This document shows, in pieces, positions 26,284 to 37,841 of a stretch of DNA of 64,000 nt. The stretch comes from Mycolicibacterium iranicum. GTDB lineage: Bacteria; Actinomycetota; Actinomycetes; Mycobacteriales; Mycobacteriaceae. The notes beneath the pieces are model-generated. The model did no database searches, was not told the origin of the DNA, and saw only the letters and a program-made list of their open reading frames with translations. A program made the translations under genes and the position numbers. Every line of letters begins with the position of its first letter. Position 1 is the first letter of the stretch. Location of the stretch: positions 124,001 to 188,000 of the forward strand of contig NZ_LWCS01000001.1 in NCBI RefSeq assembly GCF_001650495.1, given 5' to 3'.

Positions 26284-26718
26284 ATGACTGAGACAGTGGA
26301 GGATCTGTCCCCGGTTGTGGCGGCGTCACGCAACTCATGGCGCTGCGTCCAGACCGGCGATCGCGAGGGCTGGCTCGCCCTGATGTCCGACGACGTCGTC
26401 GTCGAGGACCCGATCGGAGAGGCCGTCACCAACCCGGACGGTACGGGCGTGCGCGGCAAGGAGGCGCTGGCGGCCTTCTACGACACCAACATCGGCCCGA
26501 ACCAGCTCCGTATCACCTGCGAAGAGACCTTCCCGTCGAGCAGTCCGACGGAGATCGCCTACGTCCTGGTGCTGGAGACCACGTTCCCCAACGGTTTCGT
26601 CGCCACCGTGCGCGGCGTGTTCACCTACCGCGTCGACGACGCCGGTCTGATCACCAATCTGCGTGGCTACTGGAACATGGATGCGATGAAATTCTCCGAG
26701 GTGGAGAAGAAGGATTAG
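26284..26718 (+). CDS. Ketosteroid-isomerase-like NTF2-fold protein, Rv0760c-like
   Basis: A 144-residue protein of the SnoaL/delta5-3-ketosteroid isomerase fold: NSWRCVQTGDREGWLALMSD, DVVVEDPIGE with a conserved acid, and the strand FRGVFTYR-like segment RGVFTYRVDDAGLITNLRG. M. tuberculosis Rv0760c has this fold and binds steroid ligands, with weak or no isomerase activity reported. The ATG at 26284 follows a plausible GAAAGGAAG site. The SDR gene downstream overlaps its stop. Confidence 0.88.
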   Translation: MTETVEDLSPVVAASRNSWRCVQTGDREGWLALMSDDVVVEDPIGEAVTNPDGTGVRGKEALAAFYDTNIGPNQLRITCEETFPSSSPTEIAYVLVLETTFPNGFVATVRGVFTYRVDDAGLITNLRGYWNMDAMKFSEVEKKD

Positions 26719-27574
26719 CCTCGCGGACCGCGCGGCGGTCGTCGTCGGCGGCACCCGCGGGGTCGGTCTGGAAGTCGCCCGACTGATGGCCTCACTCGGC
26801 GCCCGGGTGGTGGTCAACGGCCGCGACAGTACCGCGGTGTCCGAAGCTGCGCAACGGATCCCGGATGCCATCGGCCATGCGGGCTCACCGGCGGATCCGT
26901 CGGTAGCCGACGCCCTGATCGACACGTGCATCACCGAGTTCGGCCGCATCGACATCCTGATCAACTGCGCGGGTACCGCCGAGCCGATCGGGTCGTCGAT
27001 ACGCAACGTCACCAGTACGCAGTTCCGAGATCTGCTCGACGCGCACCTGCTCACGACATTCGAGACCTGCCGGGCGGCCGCTCCGCACATGGTGGCCCAG
27101 GGGTCCGGCGCCATCGTCAACACCAGTTCTTTTGCGTTCCTGGGTGATTACGGCGGGACGGGCTATCCAGCCGGTAAGGGCGCCGTCAACAGCCTGACAC
27201 TGGCGATCGCCGCGGAGCTGAAGGAACACGGCGTGCGGGCCAACGTGGTGTGTCCCGGCGCCAAGACGCGGCTGTCGACCGGGCCCGACTACGAGGCGCA
27301 CATCACCGAGCTCAACCGCCGCGGCCTACTCGACGACGTCAGCTTTCAGGGCGCACTCGACGCCGCACCGCCGGAGTACGCGGCGCCGACCTACGCATAT
27401 CTGGCCGGCGACCTCGCCGACGCCGTCACGGGCCAGATCTTCATCGCCGCAGGTGGATTCGTGGGACGGTTCGACCGCCAAACGCCGTCGATCGTCGCCT
27501 ACCGCGGCCACGACGACGAGCCACCGTGGACCGTCGAGGAGATCGCGGCGCAGGTAGGCCGACTCACGCCGTAG
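26714..27574 (+). CDS. Short-chain dehydrogenase/reductase with an apparent ATT start
   Basis: The Rossmann motif [20 protein letters not shown] begins before the first ATG (26786), so that ATG cannot be the start of a working SDR. The only codon resembling a start upstream, in a frame open from 26690, is ATT at 26714. It would give [15 protein letters not shown] after the start, overlap the previous stop (ATTAG) and sit 7 nt after [32 protein letters not shown] and [12 protein letters not shown] follow as in SDRs; a GSFVG-like C-terminus with [14 protein letters not shown] is atypical. ATT starts are rare but known (infC). Overlaps the convergent acyl-CoA ligase by 11 nt. Confidence 0.75.
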   Translation: MSLADRAAVVVGGTRGVGLEVARLMASLGARVVVNGRDSTAVSEAAQRIPDAIGHAGSPADPSVADALIDTCITEFGRIDILINCAGTAEPIGSSIRNVTSTQFRDLLDAHLLTTFETCRAAAPHMVAQGSGAIVNTSSFAFLGDYGGTGYPAGKGAVNSLTLAIAAELKEHGVRANVVCPGAKTRLSTGPDYEAHITELNRRGLLDDVSFQGALDAAPPEYAAPTYAYLAGDLADAVTGQIFIAAGGFVGRFDRQTPSIVAYRGHDDEPPWTVEEIAAQVGRLTP

Positions 27575-29210
27575 GCAGCTCGTGGTCGCGGAACTGCTCC
27601 CGCAAAGCGAGCTTGAGGATCTTACCCGTTGCGGTGTGCGGCAACTCGTCGACGAACACGACATCATCAGGAAGCCACCACTTGGCGACCTGCCCCGCAA
27701 GATGCTCCAGCACCTCCTCCCGAGTTGCGTTCTGGCCCTTGCGCTGTACTGCGATCAACAGCGGACGCTCCTGCCATTTCGGGTGCGGCACCCCGATCAC
27801 GGCGGCCTCGGCAATGGCCGGGTGTCCCACCGCGGCGTTCTCCAGGTCGATCGAACTCACCCACTCGCCGCCCGACTTGATGACGTCCTTGGCACGGTCG
27901 ACCAACTGCAGGTAGCCGTCGGGGTCGATGGTGGCGACATCGCCGGTGGGGAAGTAACCCTCGGCGTCGAGCTTGTCGCCGCCCTCGCCTTTGAAGTAGC
28001 CGCTGGCGATCCACGGCCCCCGCACCCACACCTCACCGAAAGCCTTTCCATCCCAGGGCAATCGGTCGCCATTGTCGTCGACGATCTTGAGTTCGACGCC
28101 GCAGATGCCACGGCCCTGTTTGAGCAGCAGCTGCCAACGCTCGTCGTCAGGCAGCCCCTCGTGCTTGGGCAGCGGCCTGCCGATCACGCAGAGCGGGCTC
28201 GTCTCCGTCATCCCCCAGCCCTGCATGGCGGCCGCGCCGAAGTCCCGTTCGAACCGCTGGATCATAGACAGCGGAAGCGCAGCACCGCCGGTGCCGGCGA
28301 GCTTCAAACCCACTTCGTGGGGGTCGATTTCGGGATGCTCGTCGAGGTAGGAGAACAGCATCATCCACACGGTCGGCACACCCTGCGATTGATTGACCCG
28401 CTCGGACTTCATCAGCTGGTACACCGATTCGCCGTCGAGGTGCGGACCCGGCATCACCAGCGTGGCCCCCACCATCGCCGCGGTGTACGGCGTCCCCCAC
28501 GCGTTCGCGTGAAACATCGGCACCACGAGCAGGATGCGCGAACCGCTGTGGATGTCGTTGGTGTCCCGGGCAGCGTTCATCAAGGTGTGCAGAATCGTCG
28601 AACGATGAGAATAGAGAACACCTTTGGGATTTCCGGTGGTGCCGGAGGTATAGCACAGGGACGAGGCGCTGCGCTCGTCGAACTCGGGCCAGTCGTAGTG
28701 CGTCGACTGCCTTCCGATGAGTTCGTCCCAGCAGAGCAGGCGACCCTCGGGCACCCCCGGCACGTCGGGCATGTGATCGCGATCCGTCATCACGACGAAG
28801 GTCTCGACCGGCTCCAGTGACGCCGCGAGTTGGCTCACCAGCGGCGCAAAGGTGATGTCGAAGAACAACACCCGATCCTCGGCGTGGTTGAGGATGTAGG
28901 TGATCTGCTCGGGGAACAGACGCGGGTTGACAGTGTGCATGACCGCCCCCGAGCCCGAGACCCCGAAGTACAGGGCGAGATGGCGGTCACTGTTCCACGC
29001 AAGCGTCGCGATCCGATCGCCCTGCTCGATGCCGAGCTCGGCCAGTGCATTGGCGACCTGCTTGGACCGTTCGTTGACCTCACGCCAGGTGGTGCGGCGG
29101 ATCGGTCCCTCAGGCAGTCGCGATACGAGCTCGGTGTCCCCGTGGAACGTGGCCGCATACTCGATCAGCGACGAGATCATCAGTGGGCGGTCCTGCATCA
29201 ATCCCAGCAT
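27564..29210 (-). CDS. Acyl-CoA synthetase (AMP-forming), medium/long-chain type
   Basis: A 548-residue ANL-superfamily ligase. Motifs: [20 protein letters not shown] (P-loop), [40 protein letters not shown] (ATP-binding Asp) and [20 protein letters not shown] hinge, with a lysine in [17 protein letters not shown]. It activates a fatty or other carboxylic acid to its CoA thioester, in the cytosol. It resembles AlkK-type enzymes. The substrate is unknown, though the window's sterol and lipid genes suggest a lipid acid. It is convergent with the SDR (11 nt overlap) and divergent from a small secreted protein. Confidence 0.9.
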   Translation of the reverse strand: MLGLMQDRPLMISSLIEYAATFHGDTELVSRLPEGPIRRTTWREVNERSKQVANALAELGIEQGDRIATLAWNSDRHLALYFGVSGSGAVMHTVNPRLFPEQITYILNHAEDRVLFFDITFAPLVSQLAASLEPVETFVVMTDRDHMPDVPGVPEGRLLCWDELIGRQSTHYDWPEFDERSASSLCYTSGTTGNPKGVLYSHRSTILHTLMNAARDTNDIHSGSRILLVVPMFHANAWGTPYTAAMVGATLVMPGPHLDGESVYQLMKSERVNQSQGVPTVWMMLFSYLDEHPEIDPHEVGLKLAGTGGAALPLSMIQRFERDFGAAAMQGWGMTETSPLCVIGRPLPKHEGLPDDERWQLLLKQGRGICGVELKIVDDNGDRLPWDGKAFGEVWVRGPWIASGYFKGEGGDKLDAEGYFPTGDVATIDPDGYLQLVDRAKDVIKSGGEWVSSIDLENAAVGHPAIAEAAVIGVPHPKWQERPLLIAVQRKGQNATREEVLEHLAGQVAKWWLPDDVVFVDELPHTATGKILKLALREQFRDHELPTA

Positions 29211-29300
29211 CCCGCCAGGCTAGAGCGAATCCGGCGAGCGGAACGACGCTTACGGTGCATTTGCGCGTCGGATCCACGCCTGACGGCGTAGCTTCGGTGA

Positions 29301-29600
29301 ATGCCCGCAGCGAAGCGCCGAATCGCAGGAGGTGTGGCCGCTCTGCTGGTGGCCGCAGCGCCCGTCATCACCGCACCGCAGGCGAGCGCCGGCTGCATCT
29401 ACGGTGGGCAGTTTCTCGGCAAGTGCGACGGACCGATCCAATCCGACGGGAACTGGGAACGGTGCATCACCGTCGCGCGCTACGTTCCTTCCGGCCTCGG
29501 CTCGCACCTCATCCCCGTGAAGAACTGCCAGTTCATGGGGCCTGCGATCCGGCCGGCGGATCCCAACTTCGCCGAGCCGCCGGTGCACATAGCGCCCTAG
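29301..29600 (+). CDS. Small secreted protein with CDGP motif
   Basis: A 99-residue protein with an N-terminal Sec signal (KRRIAGGVAALLVAAAPVIT, cut near residue 29-31, APQASAG). The mature part is short, with four cysteines (CIYGGQFLGKCDGP, CITVAR, CQFMG), suggesting two disulfides, and the CDGP motif seen in small mycobacterial exported proteins. No function is known. The 90 nt gap before it faces the divergent acyl-CoA ligase. The HIT gene follows 24 nt after the stop. Confidence 0.8.
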   Translation: MPAAKRRIAGGVAALLVAAAPVITAPQASAGCIYGGQFLGKCDGPIQSDGNWERCITVARYVPSGLGSHLIPVKNCQFMGPAIRPADPNFAEPPVHIAP

Positions 29601-29624
29601 CCGCCCCCTAGTAGCGTGGGCGCC

Positions 29625-30029
29625 ATGGCGACCATCTTCACCAAGATCATCAACCGCGAGATCCCCGGGAGATTCGTCTACGAAGACGACGACATCGTGG
29701 CGTTCCTGACGATCGCGCCCATGACGCAGGGCCACACGCTGGTCGTACCGCGCGCCGAGATCGACAACTGGCAGGACGTCGAGCCCACGGTATTCGCGCG
29801 GGTGATGGAGGTCTCGCAGCTGATCGGCAAGGCGGTATGCAAGGCCTTCGGTACCGAGCGCTCAGGCGTCATCATCGCCGGGCTGGAGGTGCCGCACCTG
29901 CATGTGCACGTCTTCCCGGCGCGCAACCTCTCCGACTTCGGTTTCGCCAACGTCGACAACAACCCGTCGCCGGAATCGCTCGACGAAGCCCAGGCCAAGA
30001 TCAAGGATGCGTTGGCGCAGCTGCGCTGA
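29625..30029 (+). CDS. HIT-family hydrolase, Rv0759c-like
   Basis: A 134-residue histidine-triad protein. The triad is [13 protein letters not shown] (HxHxH near residues 95-99), preceded by the N-terminal [18 protein letters not shown] of Hint/HIT enzymes. HIT proteins hydrolyse nucleotide-phosphoramidates and related AMP adducts. The ATG at 29625 is preferred to an upstream in-frame start. Its 3' end overlaps phoR by 29 nt on the other strand, an unusually long convergent overlap. Confidence 0.95.
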   Translation: MATIFTKIINREIPGRFVYEDDDIVAFLTIAPMTQGHTLVVPRAEIDNWQDVEPTVFARVMEVSQLIGKAVCKAFGTERSGVIIAGLEVPHLHVHVFPARNLSDFGFANVDNNPSPESLDEAQAKIKDALAQLR

Positions 30030-31524
30030 CCGACACCGCCTCCTGCTCCTCGCGGGATCCTTCGTCCGTGGCGTCGGCAATACGCGGCAGGTTCACCCGG
30101 AAGCGGCAGCCATGACCAGGCGCGGTGCTCACGCTCACCCGGCCACCGTGGGCATAGACCAGCGAGTCGACGATCGACAGGCCGAGGCCGGTGCCGCCGC
30201 TGGCCCGCGCCCGTGACGAATCGGCTCGGTAGAACCGCTCGAACACGCGTTGGGCATCCTCTGCAGTCATCCCCGGGCCTTCGTCGCACACCTCGATCAC
30301 TGCAGCAGAGTCCTCCGTGCCGACCCGCACGGTCACGCCCGCAGTTTCCGGGGTGTGCTGCAACGCGTTGACGACGAGGTTGGACAGCACTTGCCGCAGC
30401 CGGGCCTCATCACCGAGAACCTCCGGGGTACCGGGGCCGTCGAAAACCTCCATCCGGATTCGCCGGTTCGGCGCGATCGACTGCGCGTCGTGGACCGTAT
30501 CGCTGGCCAGCGCCAGCAGGTCGACGCGGTGGTGCTCAAGTGGGCGCTGGGCATCGAGCCGGGCAAGCAGCAGCAGGTCCTCGACGAGCAGCCCCATGCG
30601 CCGCGACTCGCTTTCGATGCGGCCCATCAGCATCTCGACATCGCGGGCGGCGCCCTGCCGGTACAGCTCCGCGAAGCCACGGATCGTCGTCAGCGGGGTG
30701 CGGAGTTCGTGGCTGGCGTCGGTGATGAAGCGCCGCATGCGGTCCTCGGAACTTCGCGCCTGCTCGGCCGAAGACTCCGAGGACGCCATCGCGCGCTGAA
30801 TCTGCGCGAGCATCCCGTTAAGCGCCAACGACAACCGACCTACCTCGGTGCGCGGATCACGTTCGGGCACACGGCGATCCAACTGCCCTGCGGCGATCGC
30901 GGCAGCCGTCTGCTCAACCTCGGACAACGGACGCAGGCTGCGATGCACCACGGCATATCCCGCGATGCCGAGTACCAGCAACACCGCCGCGCCGATGCCG
31001 ACCTGGGTGTACACCAGTGAGCGCATGGTCGACTTCACGTCGGACAGATCGATGGCGACGGTGGTGAGCTCACCGCGCAGCCCACGAACCGTCATCGCCC
31101 GCCACTGCACGTCGGAGTGATCAAAGGAGCCGACCGTCACCGGTTCGGGTCCCACATTGTTGTCGGCCGGCAACGCGGGTTCGGCCTCGCGGTCGTTGAC
31201 GGCCATCCAGATGTGGCCGTCGGGATCCATTCCTCGGACATAGAAATCCGAAGGCGGTCGGGCCGGGTTGGGGTCGTCCACCGGCGCCGTCGGAAGGCGC
31301 CGCGGAACCTGAGCCCAGCCGCGGGACGCGTCGAGCAAGGTGTCGTCGACGCGGTTCATCAAGCTGTGATGCATGATCGTGGTGACCGCGATACCGGACG
31401 CCAGCAGTCCGCACGTCACCAGCAGCAGGGTGGCTGCGACCAGCCCGACCCGCAGCGGGATACCTCGTCTCAGGCGCTTGGTTCCTCCGGCCACGCCGCC
31501 ATTGTCCAGATCAGCGCCATTCAT
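30001..31524 (-). CDS. phoR: Sensor histidine kinase PhoR
   Basis: A 507-residue membrane kinase. Two transmembrane segments (about 25-48 and 171-192) frame an extracytoplasmic sensor. HAMP ([20 protein letters not shown]) leads to the HisKA dimerisation domain with [20 protein letters not shown] (His272) and a C-terminal HATPase ([47 protein letters not shown]). With PhoP it forms the two-component system that controls lipid, secretion and acid responses in M. tuberculosis. The gene starts at the ATG at 31524, immediately beside a 32-bp tandem repeat. Its 3' end overlaps the HIT gene. Confidence 0.95.
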   Translation of the reverse strand: MNGADLDNGGVAGGTKRLRRGIPLRVGLVAATLLLVTCGLLASGIAVTTIMHHSLMNRVDDTLLDASRGWAQVPRRLPTAPVDDPNPARPPSDFYVRGMDPDGHIWMAVNDREAEPALPADNNVGPEPVTVGSFDHSDVQWRAMTVRGLRGELTTVAIDLSDVKSTMRSLVYTQVGIGAAVLLVLGIAGYAVVHRSLRPLSEVEQTAAAIAAGQLDRRVPERDPRTEVGRLSLALNGMLAQIQRAMASSESSAEQARSSEDRMRRFITDASHELRTPLTTIRGFAELYRQGAARDVEMLMGRIESESRRMGLLVEDLLLLARLDAQRPLEHHRVDLLALASDTVHDAQSIAPNRRIRMEVFDGPGTPEVLGDEARLRQVLSNLVVNALQHTPETAGVTVRVGTEDSAAVIEVCDEGPGMTAEDAQRVFERFYRADSSRARASGGTGLGLSIVDSLVYAHGGRVSVSTAPGHGCRFRVNLPRIADATDEGSREEQEAVSVSAAAPTHP

Positions 31525-31613
31525 GGCTCTTCGCGCAAGCGCTCATCGCTGCCCTCGGCTCTTCGCGCAAGCGCTCATCGCTGCCCTCGGCTCTTCGCGC
31601 AAGCGCTCATCGC
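31525..31613. repeat. 32-bp tandem repeats between phoP and phoR
   Basis: Units at 31525-31556, 31557-31588 and a partial one at 31589-31613 are identical over their shared length. Reading in the phoPR direction, each unit contains GAGCGCTTGCGCGAAGAGCC, and the last ends at the phoR ATG. The distal unit also covers the phoP stop codon. The repeats therefore set the spacing and probably the ribosome-binding context for phoR. The layout resembles the MIRU repeats between senX3 and regX3 in M. tuberculosis. Confidence 0.93.
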
Positions 31614-32323
31614 GGCTCACGAAGGACATAACCGACACCTCGCAGCGTGTGCAGCAGCCGTTTGTCGCCGGTGTCGATCTTGCGGCGCAGGTACGAAACA
31701 TAGGACTCGACGACGTTCACGTCGCCACCGAAGTCATAGCGCCACACGTGGTCGAGGATCTTCGGTTTCGACAACACCGTGCCGGCGTTGATGATGAAGT
31801 AGCGCAGCAGGGTGAACTCGGTCGGCGACAGCGAGACCGGCTCGCCGGCCTTCCATACCTCGTGGGTGTCCTCGTCGAGCTCGATGTCGGCGAACGTCAG
31901 CCGCGAGGTACGCGGCTCCTGGGCGCCTGCACCGGACCGACGCAGAATCACTCGCAGCCGCGCGACCACCTCTTCGAGACTGAACGGCTTGGTGACGTAG
32001 TCGTCGCCGCCGAGCGTGAGGCCGGCAATCTTGTCCTGCAGCGAGTCGCGCGCGGTGAGGAACAAGGCGGGGGCCTCGATGCCGTCAGCGCGGAGCCGGC
32101 GCAACACTCCGAAGCCATCCATGCCCGGCATCATGACGTCGAGGATGATGGCGTCCGGACGCACTTCACGAGCCTTGTCGAGGGCGGCGGGCCCGCTGGA
32201 TGCGGTGTGGACCTCGAAACCTTGGAACTTCAGGCTGACCGACAGAAGCTCGACGATGTTCGTCTCGTCGTCGACGACCAGTACGCGGGCCTCGGGAACG
32301 CTCTCTGGTACGGGCATAGCCAT
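31607..32323 (-). CDS. phoP: Response regulator PhoP
   Basis: A 238-residue OmpR-type regulator. The receiver domain has ARVLVVDDETNIVELLSVSL, the phosphorylated aspartate in IILDVMMPGMDG (Asp62), TARDSL and the lysine in GDDYVTKPF. The DNA-binding winged helix runs from about residue 140 (SLSPTEFTLLRYFIINAGTV, VVESYVSYLRRKIDTG, LLHTLRGVGYVL). In M. tuberculosis PhoP controls lipid synthesis, ESX-1 export and pH responses. It starts at the ATG at 32323 with GAGG 5 nt upstream. Its stop codon lies in the repeat array before phoR. Confidence 0.97.
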   Translation of the reverse strand: MAMPVPESVPEARVLVVDDETNIVELLSVSLKFQGFEVHTASSGPAALDKAREVRPDAIILDVMMPGMDGFGVLRRLRADGIEAPALFLTARDSLQDKIAGLTLGGDDYVTKPFSLEEVVARLRVILRRSGAGAQEPRTSRLTFADIELDEDTHEVWKAGEPVSLSPTEFTLLRYFIINAGTVLSKPKILDHVWRYDFGGDVNVVESYVSYLRRKIDTGDKRLLHTLRGVGYVLREPR

Positions 32324-32418
32324 AGAACCTCATGTTTCTCTCTTCGATTGGAAATGTGCCGCCCACCAGCTGTGCACTTCCTGTGAGTTTGTGCTTGCGC
32401 GGTCCATAGACTGGGCGG

Positions 32419-33153
32419 ATGAACCTCGGCAAATCCCTGACCGATCTCGCATTCGCGCCGGTACGGGTGGGTCTGGCCGTCGCGGACGCCGGACTCGGGG
32501 TGGCCAAGAGCGGTATCGACATCGCGCAGCGCACCCTGGGCGACGGCGGCGACATGGGGCGGCAGACCCCGACGTCGTTCGCCTCCATGCTGGGGATGCA
32601 GGATGCCGTCGAACGTGCGAACCGGCTGGCCAAGCTGATGGACGAAGACCAGCCGCTGGGCCGGGCGCTGGCACCCGGGGGCCCGATCGACCGGCTGTTA
32701 CAGCCCGGTGGGGTGATCGACCGGCTGACGGCGCCCGGCGGCGCGCTGGACCGGATGACGCAGGAGGAGAGCGGGCTGATGCGGGCCATCGAGCCCGGCG
32801 GCCTCGTGGACCAACTGCTGTCCGAGGAAGGCCTCGTGGACCGCCTGCTCGCCGAGGACGGTGTCGCTGACCGACTGTTCGCCGAAGGCGGTGTCGTCGA
32901 CACCCTGACTGCGCGCAACGGCCCACTTGAGCAACTCGCCACGGTCGCGGACACCCTGAACCGTCTCGCGCCGGGCCTGGAAGCCCTGGAGCCGACGATC
33001 GAGGCGCTGCGCGAGGCCGTCATCGTGTTGAGCCAGGTCGTGAATCCGCTGAGCAACATCGCCGACAGGATCCCGCTGCCCGGCAGACGCCTGCGCAGCA
33101 GGCCCACCTCCCGGCCGGTCACCTCGCAGCGGATTGTCGACGCCGAGGACTAA
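32419..33153 (+). CDS. Decapeptide-repeat protein, Rv0756c-like, function unknown
   Basis: A 244-residue protein whose middle (about residues 86-173) is built of about nine 10-residue repeats of the form xxGxxDRLxx: PGGPIDRLLQ, PGGVIDRLTA, PGGALDRMTQ, then degenerate units, PGGLVDQLLS, EEGLVDRLLA, EDGVADRLFA, EGGVVDTLTA. The regular period suggests an amphipathic helix or solenoid. The N-terminus (MNLGKSLTDLAFAPVRVGLA) is weakly hydrophobic, with no signal peptide; a Pro/Arg-rich tail follows. It is divergent from phoP (95 nt) as Rv0756c is in M. tuberculosis. It shares CTAA with the HNH gene on the other strand. Confidence 0.8.
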   Translation: MNLGKSLTDLAFAPVRVGLAVADAGLGVAKSGIDIAQRTLGDGGDMGRQTPTSFASMLGMQDAVERANRLAKLMDEDQPLGRALAPGGPIDRLLQPGGVIDRLTAPGGALDRMTQEESGLMRAIEPGGLVDQLLSEEGLVDRLLAEDGVADRLFAEGGVVDTLTARNGPLEQLATVADTLNRLAPGLEALEPTIEALREAVIVLSQVVNPLSNIADRIPLPGRRLRSRPTSRPVTSQRIVDAED

Positions 33154-33560
33154 TACGACTGGCCGTCCGCGTAGCGCTGGCGGCGGTAGTAGCGGCCCTT
33201 CCCGCGATTCTTCGCCTTGTACGTGGGGAGCTGGCTGTCGCAGTTGGGGCAGATCAGCCGCAGATTCTCCCGGCGATCATTGGTCGGGTCCCCGTCGATG
33301 TGGTCGATGATCAACTCCAGGGTCAGGCTGTTCCACGAATTCTTGAGGCCGCAAACGGCGCAGCAACCACTTTGTTGCTCGTACAGGTAGTCGCGCACGA
33401 AGTGCCCCTGACGCGACTTGCCCCCACTACACACGCCTGTCTCAAGCCAGGCTTGCAGCAGCAGTCGACGCTGATATGACTGCTGACATGCGTTGCTGCA
33501 GAACACTTTTTGCTGCCGCTTCTGAAGTTCGGCGCCACAACCCAGGCAGGTCCTCGACAC
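33150..33560 (-). CDS. HNH endonuclease-like protein, paralogue A
   Basis: A 136-residue zinc-finger/HNH protein. The N-terminus holds CLGCGAELQKRQQKVFCSNAC (two Cys pairs), the centre CCAVCG, and the HNH core IIDHIDGDPTNDRRENLRLI with [12 protein letters not shown] at the end. This layout is typical of small HNH nucleases. Paralogue B lies at 33758 in the opposite orientation, and the two flank tRNA-Thr. The C-terminus ([20 protein letters not shown]) is almost identical to paralogue B, while the first half differs more. The target is unknown. Confidence 0.85.
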   Translation of the reverse strand: MSRTCLGCGAELQKRQQKVFCSNACQQSYQRRLLLQAWLETGVCSGGKSRQGHFVRDYLYEQQSGCCAVCGLKNSWNSLTLELIIDHIDGDPTNDRRENLRLICPNCDSQLPTYKAKNRGKGRYYRRQRYADGQSY

Positions 33561-33636
33561 ACTCCGACGCTAACCGGGAGCACCGACAACATCCCCATGA
33601 GCCAGGCGATAGAATTCCACACGTCCCCACGGACAC

Positions 33637-33711
33637 GCCTCCTTAGCTCAGTGGTAGAGCGTTCGCCTTGTAAGCGGAATGTCATCGGTTCAATCCCGAT
33701 AGGAGGCTCCA
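33637..33711 (+). tRNA. tRNA-Thr(UGU)
   Basis: The cloverleaf is complete: acceptor GCCTCCT pairs with AGGAGGC, D arm GCTC...GAGC, anticodon stem TTCGC/GCGGA with loop CTTGTAA, anticodon TGT at 33669-33671, T arm ATCGG-TTCAATC-CCGAT, discriminator T and an encoded CCA (33709-33711). It reads ACA threonine codons. Both neighbours are HNH paralogues pointing away from it. Confidence 0.95.
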
Positions 33712-33757
33712 CAATTCGGCGACTTAGATTGTCGGTGGCGGGGCATAGCCTGTCGTC

Positions 33758-34162
33758 ATGAAAGAGTGCCGCGCCTGCGGAGCCCCGCTCGTCAAACGCA
33801 GTCAACACACCTTCTGTAGCAACGCGTGTCAAGCAGCGGAACGACGCAAGGTCGAGACGCAGCGCTGGCTCGAATCCGGCGAAGCGTGGATCGATGGTCG
33901 CCGCAACCACTACATCCGGCTTCATCTCGCCGAAGCCCAGTCTGGCTGCTGCGCGATATGCGGCGGCCCCAGCTTGTGGCTGGACCTGCCCCTCGCGATG
34001 GTCATCGACCACATCGACGGCAACCCCTCCAACAACCTACGGGCCAATCTGCGGCTCATCTGCCCCAACTGCGACAGTCAGCTGCCCACGTACAAGAGCC
34101 GCAACCGCGGCAACGGACGCCACTACCGCCGGCAGCGGTACGCCGAGGGGCAGTCCTTCTGA
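33758..34162 (+). CDS. HNH endonuclease-like protein, paralogue B
   Basis: A 134-residue protein with the same architecture as paralogue [22 protein letters not shown] at the start, CCAICGG in the centre, [20 protein letters not shown] as the HNH core and [20 protein letters not shown] near the end. About two-thirds of positions appear shared, most of all in the C-terminal half. It is 47 nt downstream of tRNA-Thr and divergent from paralogue A. Its target and role are unknown. Confidence 0.85.
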   Translation: MKECRACGAPLVKRSQHTFCSNACQAAERRKVETQRWLESGEAWIDGRRNHYIRLHLAEAQSGCCAICGGPSLWLDLPLAMVIDHIDGNPSNNLRANLRLICPNCDSQLPTYKSRNRGNGRHYRRQRYAEGQSF

Positions 34163-34250
34163 CGTCCGCGCGATCCGTCCGTCGCACCTGTCGTCGTCAG
34201 CGCAATCGGTAACGTTCAACCCGAAGGCAGGGCGAGTGGAAGGCGGGATC

Positions 34251-35501
34251 ATGGAACGTCGCGTGCCCAAGGTCGCTGATCTCGCGCCGCTGATGCAGTT
34301 CAAGAAGCCCCAGTTGAACCCCAAAAAACGCCGGCTGGAAAAGGCGCTGACCATAGAGGACCTGCGCCACATCGCCAAGCGTCGCACCCCCAGGGCGGCC
34401 TTCGACTACGCCGATGGCTCCGCGGAGGCAGAACTGTCGATCGCACGGGCCCGACAGGCGTTCTCCGACATCGAATTTCACCCGGCGATTCTGCGTGATG
34501 TATCCACCGTCACCACGGGTTGGCAGGTACTCGGCGCACCCGTCGCACAACCGTTCGGGATCGCGCCTACCGGCTTCACCAGGATGATGCAGACAGAGGG
34601 TGAGATAGCCGGCGCCCACGCTGCAGGTCGGGCGGGCATCCCGTTCTCGCTGTCCACCATGGGCACGGTTTCCATCGAGGATGTTTCACACGCAAACCCG
34701 CACGGCCGCAATTGGTTTCAGCTTTACATGTGGAAAGATCGCGACCGCTCGATGGCCCTCGTCGAACGGGCCGCCGCCGCCGGCTTCGACACCCTGCTCG
34801 TCACCGTCGACGTACCCGTCGCAGGCGCCCGCCTCCGAGACAAACGGAATGGGATGTCGATCCCGCCGGCACTCACCCTCGGCACCGTCGTCGACGCGAT
34901 ACCCCGCCCGCAGTGGTGGATCGATTTCCTGACGACCGAACCACTGGCGTTCGCATCCCTGGACCGCTGGTCCGGAACAGTGGCTGAACTCCTCGACACG
35001 ATGTTCGATCCGACCGTCACGCTGGACGATCTCGCATGGATCAAGAGCCAGTGGCCGAACAAGATCGTCGTCAAGGGAATTCAGACCCTCGCAGATGCGC
35101 GCAGGGTCGTCGATGTCGGCGTCGACGGCATCGTGTTGTCCAATCACGGCGGTCGGCAACTCGATCGCGCCCCGGTTCCGTTTCATCTGTTGCCTGGGGT
35201 CGTTGCGGAGGTGGGCGATCACACGGAGGTCATGGTGGACACCGGGATCATGTCCGGGGCGGATATCGTGGCGTGCATTGCGCTCGGGGCTCGCTTCACC
35301 CTTGTCGGCCGGGCGTACCTGTACGGCCTGATGGCCGGCGGCGAGGCCGGAGTGGACCGGGCCATCGCGATTCTGTCCGAACAGGTCGCGCGCACCATGC
35401 GCCTTCTGGGCGTCACTTGCCTCGAGGAACTCAACTCGTCCCACGTCACACAACTGGTGCGTCTTGCCCCCCGGCGATCCTCGCTCTCCCAGCCGCTCTA
35501 G
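34251..35501 (+). CDS. lldD2: FMN-dependent L-lactate dehydrogenase, LldD2-like
   Basis: A 416-residue alpha-hydroxyacid dehydrogenase. The active site is [20 protein letters not shown], with the preceding [16 protein letters not shown] lysine; FMN contacts include [18 protein letters not shown]. The N-terminus [20 protein letters not shown] is basic and matches M. tuberculosis LldD2 (Rv1872c) in style. It oxidises L-lactate to pyruvate and passes electrons to the respiratory chain. The ATG at 34251 is chosen; an in-frame GTG 15 nt upstream is possible. The GH13 enzyme follows after 93 nt. Confidence 0.88.
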   Translation: MERRVPKVADLAPLMQFKKPQLNPKKRRLEKALTIEDLRHIAKRRTPRAAFDYADGSAEAELSIARARQAFSDIEFHPAILRDVSTVTTGWQVLGAPVAQPFGIAPTGFTRMMQTEGEIAGAHAAGRAGIPFSLSTMGTVSIEDVSHANPHGRNWFQLYMWKDRDRSMALVERAAAAGFDTLLVTVDVPVAGARLRDKRNGMSIPPALTLGTVVDAIPRPQWWIDFLTTEPLAFASLDRWSGTVAELLDTMFDPTVTLDDLAWIKSQWPNKIVVKGIQTLADARRVVDVGVDGIVLSNHGGRQLDRAPVPFHLLPGVVAEVGDHTEVMVDTGIMSGADIVACIALGARFTLVGRAYLYGLMAGGEAGVDRAIAILSEQVARTMRLLGVTCLEELNSSHVTQLVRLAPRRSSLSQPL

Positions 35502-35594
35502 CTGCGTTTCCTGCCGTCCAGTTTCAACACCGCCTGGACGCGGCAATACTCGAGGGCAGTCGATACGAACCCCAACCTCGCGAAGGGCGGAACC

Positions 35595-37841
<2,247 letters not shown>

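Noticed and set aside
31525..31613. The phoP-phoR tandem repeats considered as a CRISPR array
   Set aside because: The units follow each other directly with no spacers, there are only about 2.7 copies, and no cas genes occur in the window.
33150..34162. The HNH pair and tRNA considered as part of a prophage or integrated plasmid
   Set aside because: No integrase, phage structural gene, att-like duplication or replication gene is visible around it.
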